Shown one piece after another: positions 33,644 to 45,331 of a DNA stretch of 55,897 nucleotides. Position numbers and translations under genes: made by a program. Under the pieces are notes generated by a model. It was not told where the DNA came from and ran no database searches. It worked only from the letters and a program-made list of their open reading frames with translations. The stretch is from NCBI GenBank assembly GCA_022385805.1, contig MU277790.1, positions 1 to 55,897 of the forward strand, in the 5' to 3' direction. The DNA comes from Pilatotrama ljubarskyi (taxonomy: Eukaryota; Basidiomycota; Agaricomycetes; Polyporales; Polyporaceae). The first letter of the stretch is position 1. The number at the start of each line of letters is the position of its first letter.

Positions 33644-36600
33644 CGTTGTCGACGTCCAAGTTCTGTAGGTGCTCCAGGAGCGTTGTGGCGCCGGTATATA
33701 CTTAGAGCTTGGATGCTGTCCGTTCTGGGAGGTTCCTGGGGTCTCCGCATATGGCCAAACGCATGCAAACAACGCGTTCTAGATAAATTTCGTCCTTGGA
33801 CAACTTTGTTCGGCGTCCTGATTCCTATGTACGACACTGTCGAGGTAGCATGTGGATTGCTGGTGCATGCATCATCTACTGCTGGTGAGTGTAGTATCTC
33901 ATATTTCATTGGCGCTTCGCATGATGGTACTATAGTAATTTGCGTTCGATCGCCTCGGTCCTCACACCAAAGGGGTGTACTCGCCGGTACGCCCTGGGGA
34001 TGGGGGTATGAGACAAACTTACACTTTCTGATCTGCTTTATTCCGTCTATTGTCAGAGAAGTTGCTGACATCACTCTCCTGGACAGTGTCCCTTACCTCG
34101 TGTACTTGACCTCCGGGTATATAGTACGCGTTAGTCGCTTGCTCTGTACTTACACTACGCATCAATCTATATGCCTGTCCATATCTTCTCTGCCTGCTCC
34201 CCATTCTTATCTGGCATGCCTGGATTGCGTCCCCTCCTTGCGGATCACAGTGTCGACGGCCTTGCTCGGCAGGCATGACATTGTCGGGAGCGGAGCATTC
34301 AAGGTACGAACGTTCCAATTCTAAAACTTCGACCCCAGTCTGCAGAGCCTGGCAAACAGGGCGAAGCTCCTACGTAGTTATCCATGCGGCTTCGCCCGTT
34401 GAATGATCTGTTCAGTGTCGACGTCTGGGTGTCAGACGTTCTAAGGCGAAATGAACTTCATCGTCAAGAATATGATGTCCGGTCAAGGGACCCGATCACA
34501 ATAGCAGGTCTACTTGTCTTCTAAGCGTTCAGGGACTTCGCAAGACTGGTCATGCCGCCCGGAAGTTGCTTTGAGCTCGATTGTGGAGTGTTCTCGCTGG
34601 GCCAGGAGAGGCTGCGTTACTACGCGTAACGGACGTAGTCACGCTGTCACCGTGCGTCGGGTCACGCTGACTGGGGGGACGGGCGCTCCGAAACTTTTGC
34701 AGTCCTCCGACACGCTGAGCAGTGAGCGTAACTCATCCCCATATTGCACACTGTTCTCTCCAGATTCTCAGCCCGACGCGTCTTTCGAGGTTCACTGCTA
34801 TAGCTGGATATAACCAGCGGTCGTCTCGCGATATTGATTCGATTCGGCCCTGTCTAGAAGCCTAACTTGCTCTGGTGCTGGTCACAAGTACCCGAGGTTC
34901 TCGTTTCCCAAATTCCCACCGACATCGCACGCTAGGACTTCGCAGATCTCGGGCTTCTTTTCTGGAGGAGCTGCTTCACATCTGTGACGCAGAGCGCGCG
35001 CGAGGAGCATATTCCAGGTGCGTCTCGGCTGCGTCCGGTTTGCAATCAACCTCCTCTTCAGCGTTGGAACGCATCTACCGCGTCGAAACTATTGTAATAG
35101 CGGGTATTGTCATGTTCATCCCCCTTTCACATCTTCGAAAGTATGCGTATCATATTTCCTCGCGATCACTCATGTGAGCCCCCAAAGTCATTCATTACTG
35201 CATAGCGTGACATACGCCACGCATGGCAGTCCCGGGTTGCCGCATATCCGAAGGGTCGGGCGTACAAGCTGGGACTATGAAACTGTACGCCACCTCCTAG
35301 CAAGTATCCTCGTCCGGGTCATCAGATCAAGCGGCGTGTCCGAGGACGTTTGATCCGCGCCTTCCTCCTGCCATGCGTATTGGGTCATCTCATGTGAGTC
35401 TCGTAATTGCTTTACTATCTATGCCAGACGGGCCGCGGGCGGATGTTCAAACGGCGCTTCACAGTGCGTCTATGACATCGCGCTGGATATCAATTTTCCT
35501 TGTTCGCCTAGGTATGGCTGCCGCTCCTTGCGGATGTCAATTTAGGTAGGGTCATCCGAACGGATGATTTCATTCACCGAGCTTACCGCGCAACCTGACG
35601 ATCGGCTGTCGATCTTCGACTTTTCGAAGTTGACGTCGAGAGGACCAATGCAAGGATCGGTGACTCCTATCACAGGCGGCGGGGCTCACCTACTAGGGAG
35701 TGGAAAGCCTCGTGAGTCATAGCCTTCGTGGCGGTTTGGCTCCACGTTCGCTGCTGCGCCTTTCAAGACTATGCGGCGCGTACCTACTTTGTGATGCAAG
35801 CCCAACACGCCTTCGTACTCGATGGCTGGGCGTGGTCAAGCCATGCCTCGAGTGCGAGGATGCGTGCATGCCAGGCTTTAGGCCAGACAGCGACAAGCGG
35901 AATTGGCAGACTCCGTTGTTCGGAGCCTCGCACGCATGTCCTTGCACGCGAGCGCGAATGACACCTTGGACGGCGCGCAGTGCGCGCTGTCATACGGCAG
36001 ACAATCCGATATAGGTGAGTGTCGTCGTGGGGTCATCGAGAGGAGTGATTTACAATGCCCACGGATAGATGCGAGGAGGTCCCCAGAAGACCTCCAGAGG
36101 AGTAGACCACAGTTCGTTGCGCTACCACAGACAATCTTCGGGCAACTCGGAGGCAGCGGCGGCCTGCCGGTGGGTGTCCAAGAGAGCCCAAGTCTGTCGT
36201 GTCGTACCTGTGGCACAACCGCTGTCGTACGGCACCCATCAAATGAGCACGATCTGGAACTCAAACTTGGGCTCTTGATGATTTGACGTGATAGTGAGAT
36301 ACCGTACTGATGTCATTCCCCGCATTGACAGGGAGCGCTGCTCTGCTTGGAGTCTAGCTTTAGAAAGCTGACTTGAATCAGAGGATGGGGAGAACGTGCC
36401 TGAGCTGCAGCTACTTATTGGAAGCGGAACGCTGAAGAGCCCCGAAGTTCCGGCTCAAGCAAGTACTAGTGACAATACAAACCACAGTTCACAGAGCTGC
36501 TTGGCTGGAGGTCCGAGACCGTCTTGGACCAGCTTGGCCGCAGGTCACCGCGCCGTTCGAAGTGGTCGCTCTGCAGGACAAGAGATTCAACGTTGATGCA

Positions 36601-37469
36601 CAGAGCGTACCCCGGACAAGCGTGCGGAGGATCCATCAGATGGTGAGCGCCACCAAATTCAACACTCCATGCTGAATCAAATGTATAACAAGCCTCGCAA
36701 AGCATTCCGATTGTGCTCAGCTGCAGAATGACAGAGGGCTAGAGGAGGGCTCGACGTCATCGTTCACCGAAAATAACAACTAGGCGAGTAGTTCCCTTGT
36801 GGGTCTGCGTTACCGGCTCGTGGGCACAAGTTGGTTGCGGCTTAATATGAGACTGATCGGATGTTGTACCGCAGAAGCATCGGTACCGAGACGTCGACCA
36901 CATGCTGTCTCGCGACGAGAGATGCAAGACTCGTTCACCATCCGGGTCGGCGCTGGATCTTCCATATCAACGTATACCGTACAATGCATAGGAGGACGAA
37001 AGCTCTGTGATGCCGTCCAGGCCTAGTCGAAGGTCGACGGTTTCAGCTAGAGCAAGTGATGCCGTCGACATCACGGGGCCCGACTGAAGACTTCGGAGAA
37101 ACAATGTTGTTTGTCCGTTGAGAATCGATATCCGCGTGCTGAGAGGAGCGCCGGCCGCATTGACCGGTGAGTTTCATTGACATTTGTCTTGTCGTCGGTC
37201 TTGTGCCGCTACGAGGCTAGTCTATGAGGCGTGAGGACAATATGGCGAGGCCCTTGCGTTCCTGATGCAGATGGAGGCTCTCACGATCATCCATTCCGTT
37301 GAGGCTAGCCGATGAAGTTCCTGGATCGCTAGGCGCGATGGATGGGCGTCTGTCGCGGGCGGCTAGCGGGGGTCCCTGATTGCGATGCTGGGCGCTGGGT
37401 ACATAAGATTTGGAGATGGGAAGGGGACGCTGAGCCCGGCGCGCTGATCCCCTTCTTCTTTGTTCTCTG
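33644..37469. other. Gene-poor region, 3.8 kb
   Basis: I read all frames and found no known domain, no convincing exon chain and no complete gene. Short open frames (for example plus 35903-36286 and plus 35018-35353) have mixed composition and no splice continuity. The region may contain decayed genes or non-coding transcripts. Its right end must hold the P450 promoter. Confidence 0.5.
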
Positions 37470-39778
37470 ATGTCTCTCATCGCACTCCCGCCTCTGATAT
37501 GCGCCGTGCTGGCTGCGGTCCTCTTCAAGCTCTGGCGGGCATGCACTCGTGTCCAGCGAAACACCCTCAGACACCTTCCGGGGCCCCCGAGCCCGAGTTG
37601 GCTCTTTGGCAACGCATGGCAGTTATGGACGGCGGAGCCCACGGAATTTCACGAAGAGTGGGTCCGACTCTACGGTCGGACGATGTCGTACAGGATACTT
37701 TCCGACATCTGTCTCTTCACGATGGACACCAAGGCTCTCGCGCACATCCTCACGCACGACGCGGTCTACCAGAAGCCATACAAAGTGCGCACTTTCATTG
37801 CCGAGCTGGTGGGAATGGGTACGCCGTCATTGTCTTAATTATGGTCGCAATGAGGACTGAGTTGGATTGCCATGGAGGTACGCTGCTGAGTGAGGGTACG
37901 GTCATGCACGCTGTGCTCCAACGTCCTATGAAAACAATCTCACTCATAACATCCGTTCCATAGGTGAGCAGCACAGACGACAAGTCAGTTCTCTCCTTAG
38001 CTCTTCTGATACAGGCGCTGACCGCCTTTGTGACCATAACAGAGAAGGGTCGTGGTGAGCACCTTCATGTCGCGCAGCGTCTGCACTCTGGAAGCTAAGA
38101 GCAGCAATGCAGAATCCTGCTTTTGGTCCCATGCAGATACGGGAATTCACGGATCTGTTCCTGAACAAGGCGTGCCAAGTGCGTAATAATAGCATCCTGG
38201 ACGACAACACCTCATGGACGAGTCTCCACAGCTCCGCGACATCCTCTCGCATGAGGTCGCGCTGCATGGCAGCGTTGCCCAGGTAGACATATACAGTTGG
38301 CTACATAGAATGTCTATCGACGTAATCTGCGAGGCGGGTAAGTGACGGAGTGTCTCCTCGTGTAAACACTCGCACTCACCTCCCTCCTCAGCATTCGGCT
38401 ATGACGTTCGCACACTCAATGTCGAGTCGCGGTCGAATGAGCTCTGTGACGCGTTCCGCCTGGTCGCACAGTCTGTGACGCGTCTGTCGCTCTGGCCCAT
38501 GTTGCGATTCTTCATCCCCATTCTGAGGATATTTGTACGTTGTCATTTTCCGCCTGGTGCCATGCGGTTCTGATATTGCCTCGTTAGCCGGAAGAACAGT
38601 CGCGCCGGTACAGCAAAGCTCGCAAGGTGATGGGCGAGTTCGCGAACATCCGCATTGACGAGAAGAAGCGCGAGATGGAGGACAACAAGATGGGGAAGCA
38701 CGTGCGCCGTCGGCGAGGTGACTTCCTAACCCTTCTCGTCGAGGCGAACATGGGTGCAAGCCTACCAGAGGGACAGCGGCTGTCTGACGAGACAATCATT
38801 GACGGTATGTCCTCGAGGCTTACCTGCCGGTTATCGCGCGACTCACGCTTTGCATCCAGAATGCAGAACGTAGGGTGGAGATGCTCTCTTATCATTCTAA
38901 TCTGCTCACCGATGCATTGTCTAGCATCCTTGTTGCCGGGCACGACACTACGGCGATCACATTGGCGTGGTTCTTCTACAATATCGCTCTCTACCCTGCA
39001 ATCCAGGAAAAGCTTCGGAACGAGCTGCTCACCGTCCGGACAGACCACCCGACCATAGAAGAGCTCTCGTCGTTGCACTACCTCGACTGTGTCCTTCGAG
39101 AGGTCATACGACTCTATCCTGTCCTCCCGTCATCCCTGCGGATAGCGATGGAGGATACGACATTGCCGCTCGGAGAGCCTGTGCAGATCAACGGCCAGGC
39201 GCACGACCGAATCTGGTACGTCGCTGTGAAGAGGTTTCTTTTTGACATGTCTGGTGACCATGTCTTGTAGGGTCGGCAAGGGCACACCGATCGTCATTCC
39301 TATCCTCGCCATCAACAGGGATAAGTCTCTTTGGGGCGACGACGCGTTCGAGTTCAAGTATGCCATGCCATGTTCGCTATGCCTGTACATCGTCGCTGAC
39401 GCTGACGCAGGCCTGAACGCTGGGACAATCTTCCCGAGGCAGTATCGAGCATACCCGGCATATGGGCGAACAATCTCACGTTCATGGGCGGACAGCACGC
39501 GTGTCTCGGCTACCGGTTCTCCCTGAACGAGTGCGTACCCGCTTCACTTGCTTTTTCTTTCGACATGTTTCGTCGCAGTGAGGCAGTTGCTGATTGCTCC
39601 ATTCTGCAGGACAAAGGTGGCGGTGTTCACGCTTCTGCGCGCGTTCGAGTTCGAGCTGGGCCTTCCAGCGGCGGATGTCGGGCGGACAGCGACGATGCTC
39701 ATGCGGCCCATGCGATTGAGCGACCCAGACAGCGGGCCTCAGCTACCTATGCTTGTGCGGCCACACAGGCGCGAATGA
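37470..39778 (+). CDS. Cytochrome P450 monooxygenase
   Basis: About a dozen exons encode about 540-560 residues. An N-terminal membrane anchor ([20 protein letters not shown]) is followed by the Pro-rich hinge [13 protein letters not shown]. Family marks in order: [16 protein letters not shown] (C-helix region); [20 protein letters not shown] (I-helix oxygen-binding motif AGxDTT); [16 protein letters not shown] (ExxR); and [17 protein letters not shown] (heme Cys-loop, Cys codon 39502-39504). The loop has His (39496-39498) where most P450s have Arg, a change also standard in CYP51. The overall sequence is of the fungal fatty-acid/xenobiotic type, not CYP51. It is anchored in the ER and works with a P450 reductase. 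The substrate cannot be told. The next gene is an alpha/beta hydrolase on the other strand. Confidence 0.93.
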
Positions 39779-40472
39779 CACACTCTCGCCTCTCGTTTCT
39801 CCAACGGACTGGTGTTCAAGGGTCGGAGTTTCTCCGCGCGCGGCGGGCGCGTGGACAGGTTGACTGTGTAGAAGACGCATGGGGGTGTCTTACGAGTCGT
39901 GCGTCACGGACTACGTTATTATTTGTAACCTAATCATCGTAGCCAGTACTCTTAGCCATGTTTGTAGTTACCTACTGTCCATGTCACGACTAGTACACCG
40001 CCCCTCCTTGGGATCCGGAGAGATGAAACGTCAGGAGAGGGAGAGCGCATCACCGCCATCATCCGAGTCGGGTGGTCCTTCACATGAGACCGGCATTTTC
40101 GTATTTTCTCGAAGGCTGGTTTGGGATGAGTCAACGTACTCGGGAGCTCCGGAGCGCCCCCTGGCCTAGTAACTTCTTGCGCTGGAGAACCACGTCGGCA
40201 TTGATGCAGGATTGAGTATGGTGCGATGCCGAAGTCCTCGTCTCCGCGGACAGCTAATCACACATGATGGACCTTCCCCGGTGTACAGCAGCATTCAGTT
40301 CTTGTAGCACATATGTACAACACGGGAAACAGCTTACTAGCAATGAGGTGCAAGCCATGGAGAATGTACTCTTACAGCAACTCGCCGTCATAGACAATCG
40401 ATGCTGTATGGTATGTAGACGCTAGTGGCATCTGCAACACGGACCCATATACATTCACAACGATCTTGGATC
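39779..40472. other. Intergenic region between convergent P450 and hydrolase genes
   Basis: This holds the 3' regions of the two convergent genes. I see no gene. A 96-codon open frame at 39879-40169 has no recognisable features. Confidence 0.5.
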
Positions 40473-41899
40473 TTACAGCTTCGTGCGGGGGGCAGCGGCC
40501 CGACCTATCAGGACCTGAGCAATCGCCTTCCCGAGCCCCTCGGGATTCTCCTGGACCACCTGTCATGTCGCACAATCCTTGAGTCAGGCCCGCGGCTAGC
40601 ATCGCTTACCGGGGACGGAAGAGCACGTACGAAATGGCCTGCGTCTGGGACTTTCTGCACGGAAGCCGGCGGGCGCACGCCCATGACGGACTGCGGAATG
40701 TACTCCGGGCTAGTACGAGCGGTTCGGCGTGGGACGGTGGCGTTAGGTGGCACAGAGGTCAGCATGCCGGCCTGGGTGGAGGTCATCTCTGTACGCACAT
40801 GAGGTCGGCCCGCTCGCCGAGGATGTAGTGCACTGGGACGGATCGGTCGAGTGACTGGATGCGGTCGACGACAACGTAGTACACCTCGTCTTGAGAGTAA
40901 GCGCACCGCTCGTGGTCTTTGCTGCAAGCCAGCGTGATCTTGGTCGTCGACTTCTCGTTCGGTTCCGAGACAACCTTCTCCTTCAGACCATGCCGCTGGG
41001 ATAAGGGACAGGTCAGATGTCCTCTCGTTCAAGGGCACATGGTCAGGAGAGTCTGCATACCACGAACAGATCCCGGACGCGGGGATCCCAATTCATCCAA
41101 GGGAAGCGCTCTTCGAAGTATGCTTTCGCCTCCTCGCGAGTGTTCCAGAGGTCGCGTCGCTTGGAGATCGCCTTGTTCATCATCTTCAGCGCCCCCTCGC
41201 GCTCAGCCAGATTGGCGTTGTAAACCTCTCGGGTGATGAGCGCAGGCTCAATGAGGATAATGGCCTCAAATTTCACAGCAGGCAGTTCATCCTCTATGGT
41301 CGAGAGCATACTGTTCAGACGCATCATCAGGTTTCGAACGGCGGTGAAGGCAGGAGCTGCTTACACCGTCGAAGTACCTAGCGAGTGGCCAATTCCGACC
41401 AGTCTATGGCCTGCTAGAGCACCGGTCGCCGCAAACGCCTTGAATCCGTCGGCGTACTCGTCAACCGCTATCATTGCATGAGGTCAGTCATAACCCGCGT
41501 CAAGCAGGTCAGTGTGATGTCCGCTCACGGAGCGCGGCCACGTTCTTGAGCTGCTCTGCGTTCAGGATAGAAGCCTCCCCGTGGCTCTGCATATCAAACG
41601 CCCATGCCTCGCGGAGCAGTGGTTTCCCCGACGTCGGATCCTTCTGGCAGAACAGATACTGAATTGTGGGCTCCCATGCTTCCTTGTCTTCGCGAGAGTG
41701 GCGTCAGTGGACCTACAAACGAAGCACGTGCAGGCTGAGGTGTCGATGACTTACGAGAACCAGTGCAGTGAAAGAACAGAGCGGTTACACCGTCCGGATT
41801 GCCTCTCTCTGGGACGTAGCACTTGCCGACGAAACGAAGCCCGCCCTGCACGCGGCGAGAGGGAAAGTGCGGGCTGACAGTCGTCGTCCGGTACGCCAT
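40473..41899 (-). CDS. Alpha/beta-hydrolase fold protein
   Basis: Starting at ATG 41899 (MAYRTTTVSPHFPSRRVQGG), the protein reads FVGKCYVPERGNPDGVTALFFHCTGS (oxyanion-side strand), EAWEPTIQYLF, AWAFDMQSHGEAS, and YADGFKAFAATGALAGHRLVGIGHSLGTST. The last carries the nucleophile elbow G-H-S-L-G (GxSxG). A cap region (EAIILIEPALITREVY; RRDLWNTREEAKAYFEERFP) follows. Near the end come VPVHYILGERADLM (Asp side) and DAGHFVVQENPEGLGKAIAQ with the catalytic His in DAGHFV. The stop is TAA at 40473-40475. All three catalytic positions are plausible, so it should be an active esterase, lipase or related hydrolase. The substrate is unknown. An in-frame ATG at 41944 is an alternative start. There is no signal peptide. 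Confidence 0.88.
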
Positions 41900-42806
41900 C
41901 GTCTTCGCTCTCTGTGCTGCAGTGGTTCGCCTTCTGGAATCCACAGGGTAGGAGGCTGAGTGTCGTACGCTGCTCCTCCGCCCTACGACGGAGGACCGGG
42001 TAGGGGAAACGTGCCGGTGCCCGCTGGCGTGATATTGACACAGTGGGAAGATGATCAGATTCTGGATTCAGGCGCATCAGACGGCTCTCAGAATGGAAGT
42101 AGTAGCGTCTCCGACTGCATTGCACCCGCGTCTTAACGGGATCCGCGCGCGACGAGTTTCCATCCGTCGAGCAGCTCTTCTGGTAGAGTTCGACATTGTT
42201 CAGAGTCAACATGAGTTGTATGTACTCCTATGTGAGTAGTAGTACGGATGCCCAGGATCTCGGCCACGATCGACCATTCGATTGGTGGCGGTGGCAGTGT
42301 CCCGCACTCGTTCATAGATGGCAAGTGAAGTGCCGGCGGACCATCATGCATATGGGCCATAGCAGTTCCAGCAGTGCAGCTGACTCACTCGGCAGGGTAG
42401 GAAGAGAAGCAACTAGGCCTGCAGACGGTTCTTCGCGAAGGTGTCCTAGCGGATGAGCTACGAACGCCCTCGACGGTAGGGTCAAGACTTACCCACTTGA
42501 CTCCTGAGTCCTCTGAACCGCGGCGTTGAGGCTCTTACCTTCCGTCGCGTTAAGCGAATGGACGTGTCTGTCAAGCCAGCTACACCACATACTACACGGT
42601 TGTACATCTGAAAGAGCGGACAGTTACATAATAATACTCCAAACGCAAAGTGCCAGCTCGAACATGTAGTACTAGTGATACGCAGCCACGACCCACACGC
42701 CGGCGCTGGCGGAGGCAGAACCCGGGATGAAGAGTCCACAGTGGCCTGGAGGTGGAGGGACAAACGGACTGGAAAGCAAAGGAGAGCGTGCATGTACGGA
42801 TCGCCT
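41900..42806. other. Intergenic region upstream of the hydrolase
   Basis: No gene was recognised. The region holds the hydrolase promoter and the 3' end of the next DUF6534-like gene. Confidence 0.5.
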
Positions 42807-45331
42807 CTACTCCCATCCGTGCCGCGCACGGTCAGAGTCGTACTCCAGCGCTGATTCGGGACGGGCGGGCTCGGCGGGGCCGTCGAGGTACGTCTCCCGC
42901 GTGACCTTGACGTCAATCACGGTCTGCATCGTCTGCGTCGGGTTCATCTATGGGATTCATAGAGCGAAGGTGCCCGATGATGAGGCGCGAGGCGTCGCGC
43001 TGGTGCTTGCCTGGCCACGTACCTTCTGCCGCCCGCCGAGGCGCGGCGACGCGGGGTTGAACTCGAACGCGTGCGAGGCGCGGTCGATGGGGCGCGGTGG
43101 GTCGATGACCTTGAGCCCGAAGGAGCCCGTCTCGAAGCCCTCAAGGCCCTTGTCGATAAGGGACCGGCGAGAGTTCAAGCTGTTGGGCGGATAAGCGACT
43201 GATAAGTCGAAGTGCCAGGGAGGAATCCGTACACAGCGAGCAGAGAGTTCGCGTACACTGCCCAGTATCGTCAGTCGATACCTCAAGCATAACATACCAA
43301 GACTACGTACTCTTCGTGGCGGGGACCGTGATAGCGGCCCAGATGAGCGTGTGCGGCGCAGCAATAGACTGCAGGACGAGAGTCGGTCAGTCACCGGCCG
43401 GAAAGCCGAGTGCACTGATGGAAAGCCCGAGCATCCATGTGCGATATTGCCACTTACGCAAATCAGCGCAGCGAACGTGAGCACGCTGCACAATCGGGAA
43501 AGAGAACAACGCCCCAATCAGTCATCTGTCGAGCTCGAACATGGCAAGTGCCTGCGACAGTACCTAGTTGATAGCCCTGCGCGGGACAAGATGGATGGAT
43601 TAGCGTCTGTTGCGGCGCGTTTTCGTATCAGGAACCGGAGACATACCGGTGTTGATCGCGTACACCATCAGCACGTCGACCATCGAATCAGTCCTGTGAG
43701 GGATTGACGGTGAGCAAGGCCGTTCGCCAAGAGCGCCCGCGACGCGGCGGAAATAGGTCGGCGAAAGGCATGTACCTCTTGAACCCAGTGCGGCTCCTGC
43801 GGAGGTAGAACGTGAGGATACTCGTAGCAACGAGGTCGACCATCAGCGCAACCGCCAGGATAACCCAGATGAGCCACTACATATCGTTCCGTCAATATGA
43901 AGTTCCGCGCGAAGCAATTGTGAGTATGATCACTCACCTGGAACTTGAAGAACTTCTCGAAGGAGACCTGGATGAACCTGCACCACCTGTAAGCCACTAC
44001 CAGCCTAAGAGCAGCAAGGCGGGACGACGTACGACTCCACAGTGGCAGCTGCACGCAATCGATCAGTACCTGTCATAGAATGGTCGCAGTAGAAGCGCAG
44101 TGACATACCGATGGAGAAGCCTGCGTTGATATGATACGGACGTGAGCGTTGCGTTCTGCAAGCGAACGCAGATCGTGGACAGCACCCCGGTAACTCACCG
44201 ATTTCCGCAAAGAGAAGCAGGCCCTGTCAAGATCGACGGTGTCAGCGAGGGCAGGGGACGTTGTAGGCTGTTGTACTCACAATCACTGATACGGGGAACA
44301 GGTGTCCATTGCCGACTGGCAAGAGCGAAGAGGGGCTCAGTGTCTATGGGACCGCCAGATTGGAGGCTAGCCTGTCAAGCGGGTACTCACGGAGGAATAG
44401 TCGACGGGCGTAGAAGCTATGCGGAGGTGAGCTCGACATATCCAGCATAAACGCGAATGCTTGACTCACCAATGCGCGACGAGAATGACCAGGCCCTGCG
44501 GACGGAGTCAGCCACTGGTCGCATGATTGCTGCGGATAAAACATACCGTTTCTACGATACCCAACTATCGCACTGCAGTCAGCGACGTGCCAATCCACAA
44601 GATGCGGATAGATCACATACTCGTATTGACCTGGACTCAACGAGATCAGCCGGCTATGATTGCGGGGACGGGACGAAACGGCTCACCAGACACCAGTAGA
44701 CATGCTCAGCGGGTTGAAGTAGTTCGTTACCAGGTAGAAGTAGCTGCGCACGATGGGGTCAGTAAAAATCGGATTACGGTTCAGTCGCGGAGGCACTCAC
44801 CAGACATGGATGGACGTGATCGTATGTAGGATGTCCAGTGCCCTGAAGGCGCGATGAGCCCAAACATCTGGGGACGAGTAGCGGAATCCTCAGACTCACA
44901 GGAGACTGGCGACCTACGAAGTGGGATAAGGCGAGTCAGTCCTCTCCTTCGCGGCTCCATAGGCAATGAATGCAAACGCACCAGGAACTTCAAGCTTATG
45001 CCATCTGTCGGATACAGCCTATAATAGCGGTACGTCTGGTGCGTCGTCAACCCAAAGAGCCTGCACGATCACCCAGAACGTCAGTCAATACATCTTCTGG
45101 CACACACGTCTTTCCGAATGTGACCGGGAACCGAGAACCCACTTACATGCATCCCAGGCAGGTGCAGATCAAGTAGGCGCCGAACGTATCCTGCAGCGAC
45201 GGCAGCTCCGAGCGGACCGCAGAGAGCAGCAGCCCAAGGACCTGCTGCACCTCTGCGGGGTCGGACATGTTGAACGGTAGCGCGGCGGGGTTCAGGCCGG
45301 GTGTGCCCGTCGTCATGTTCGTGTTGGCCAT
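42807..45331 (-). CDS. DUF6534-like seven-helix membrane protein (copy 4)
   Basis: ATG at 45331 opens a long first exon (MANTNMTTGTPGLNPAALPF; LPSLQDTFGAYLICTCLG). The family order follows: LFGLTTHQTYRYYRLYPTDG; ALDILHTITSIHV; SYFYLVTNYFNPLSMSTGVW; a 10-nt exon (44621-44630); an 18-nt exon LGIVET (44547-44564); GLVILVAHCFYARRLFLR; GLLLFAEIGFSI; FIQVSFEKFFKFQ; WLIWVILAVALMVDLVATS; RRSRTGFKRTDSMVDVLMVY; a 13-nt exon (43564-43576); VLTFAALIC; AAITVPATKSVYANSLLAV; LNSRRSLIDKG. The hydrophilic tail ends ...SDRARHGWE at TAG 42807-42809. About seven membrane helices are inferred. Function is unknown. It differs most from the others in the helix after ARR, but all splice phases are kept. Confidence 0.87.

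Noticed and set aside
32432..33772. Long plus-strand frames opposite the PITH gene (for example 32432-33151 and 33458-34324)
   Set aside because: They are antisense shadows of the PITH exons, which have clear family motifs and splice signals.
35018..36286. Several 100-130-codon open frames in the 33.6-37.5 kb gap
   Set aside because: I tested for DUF6534-like, P450 and transposase motifs on both strands and found none that chain together.
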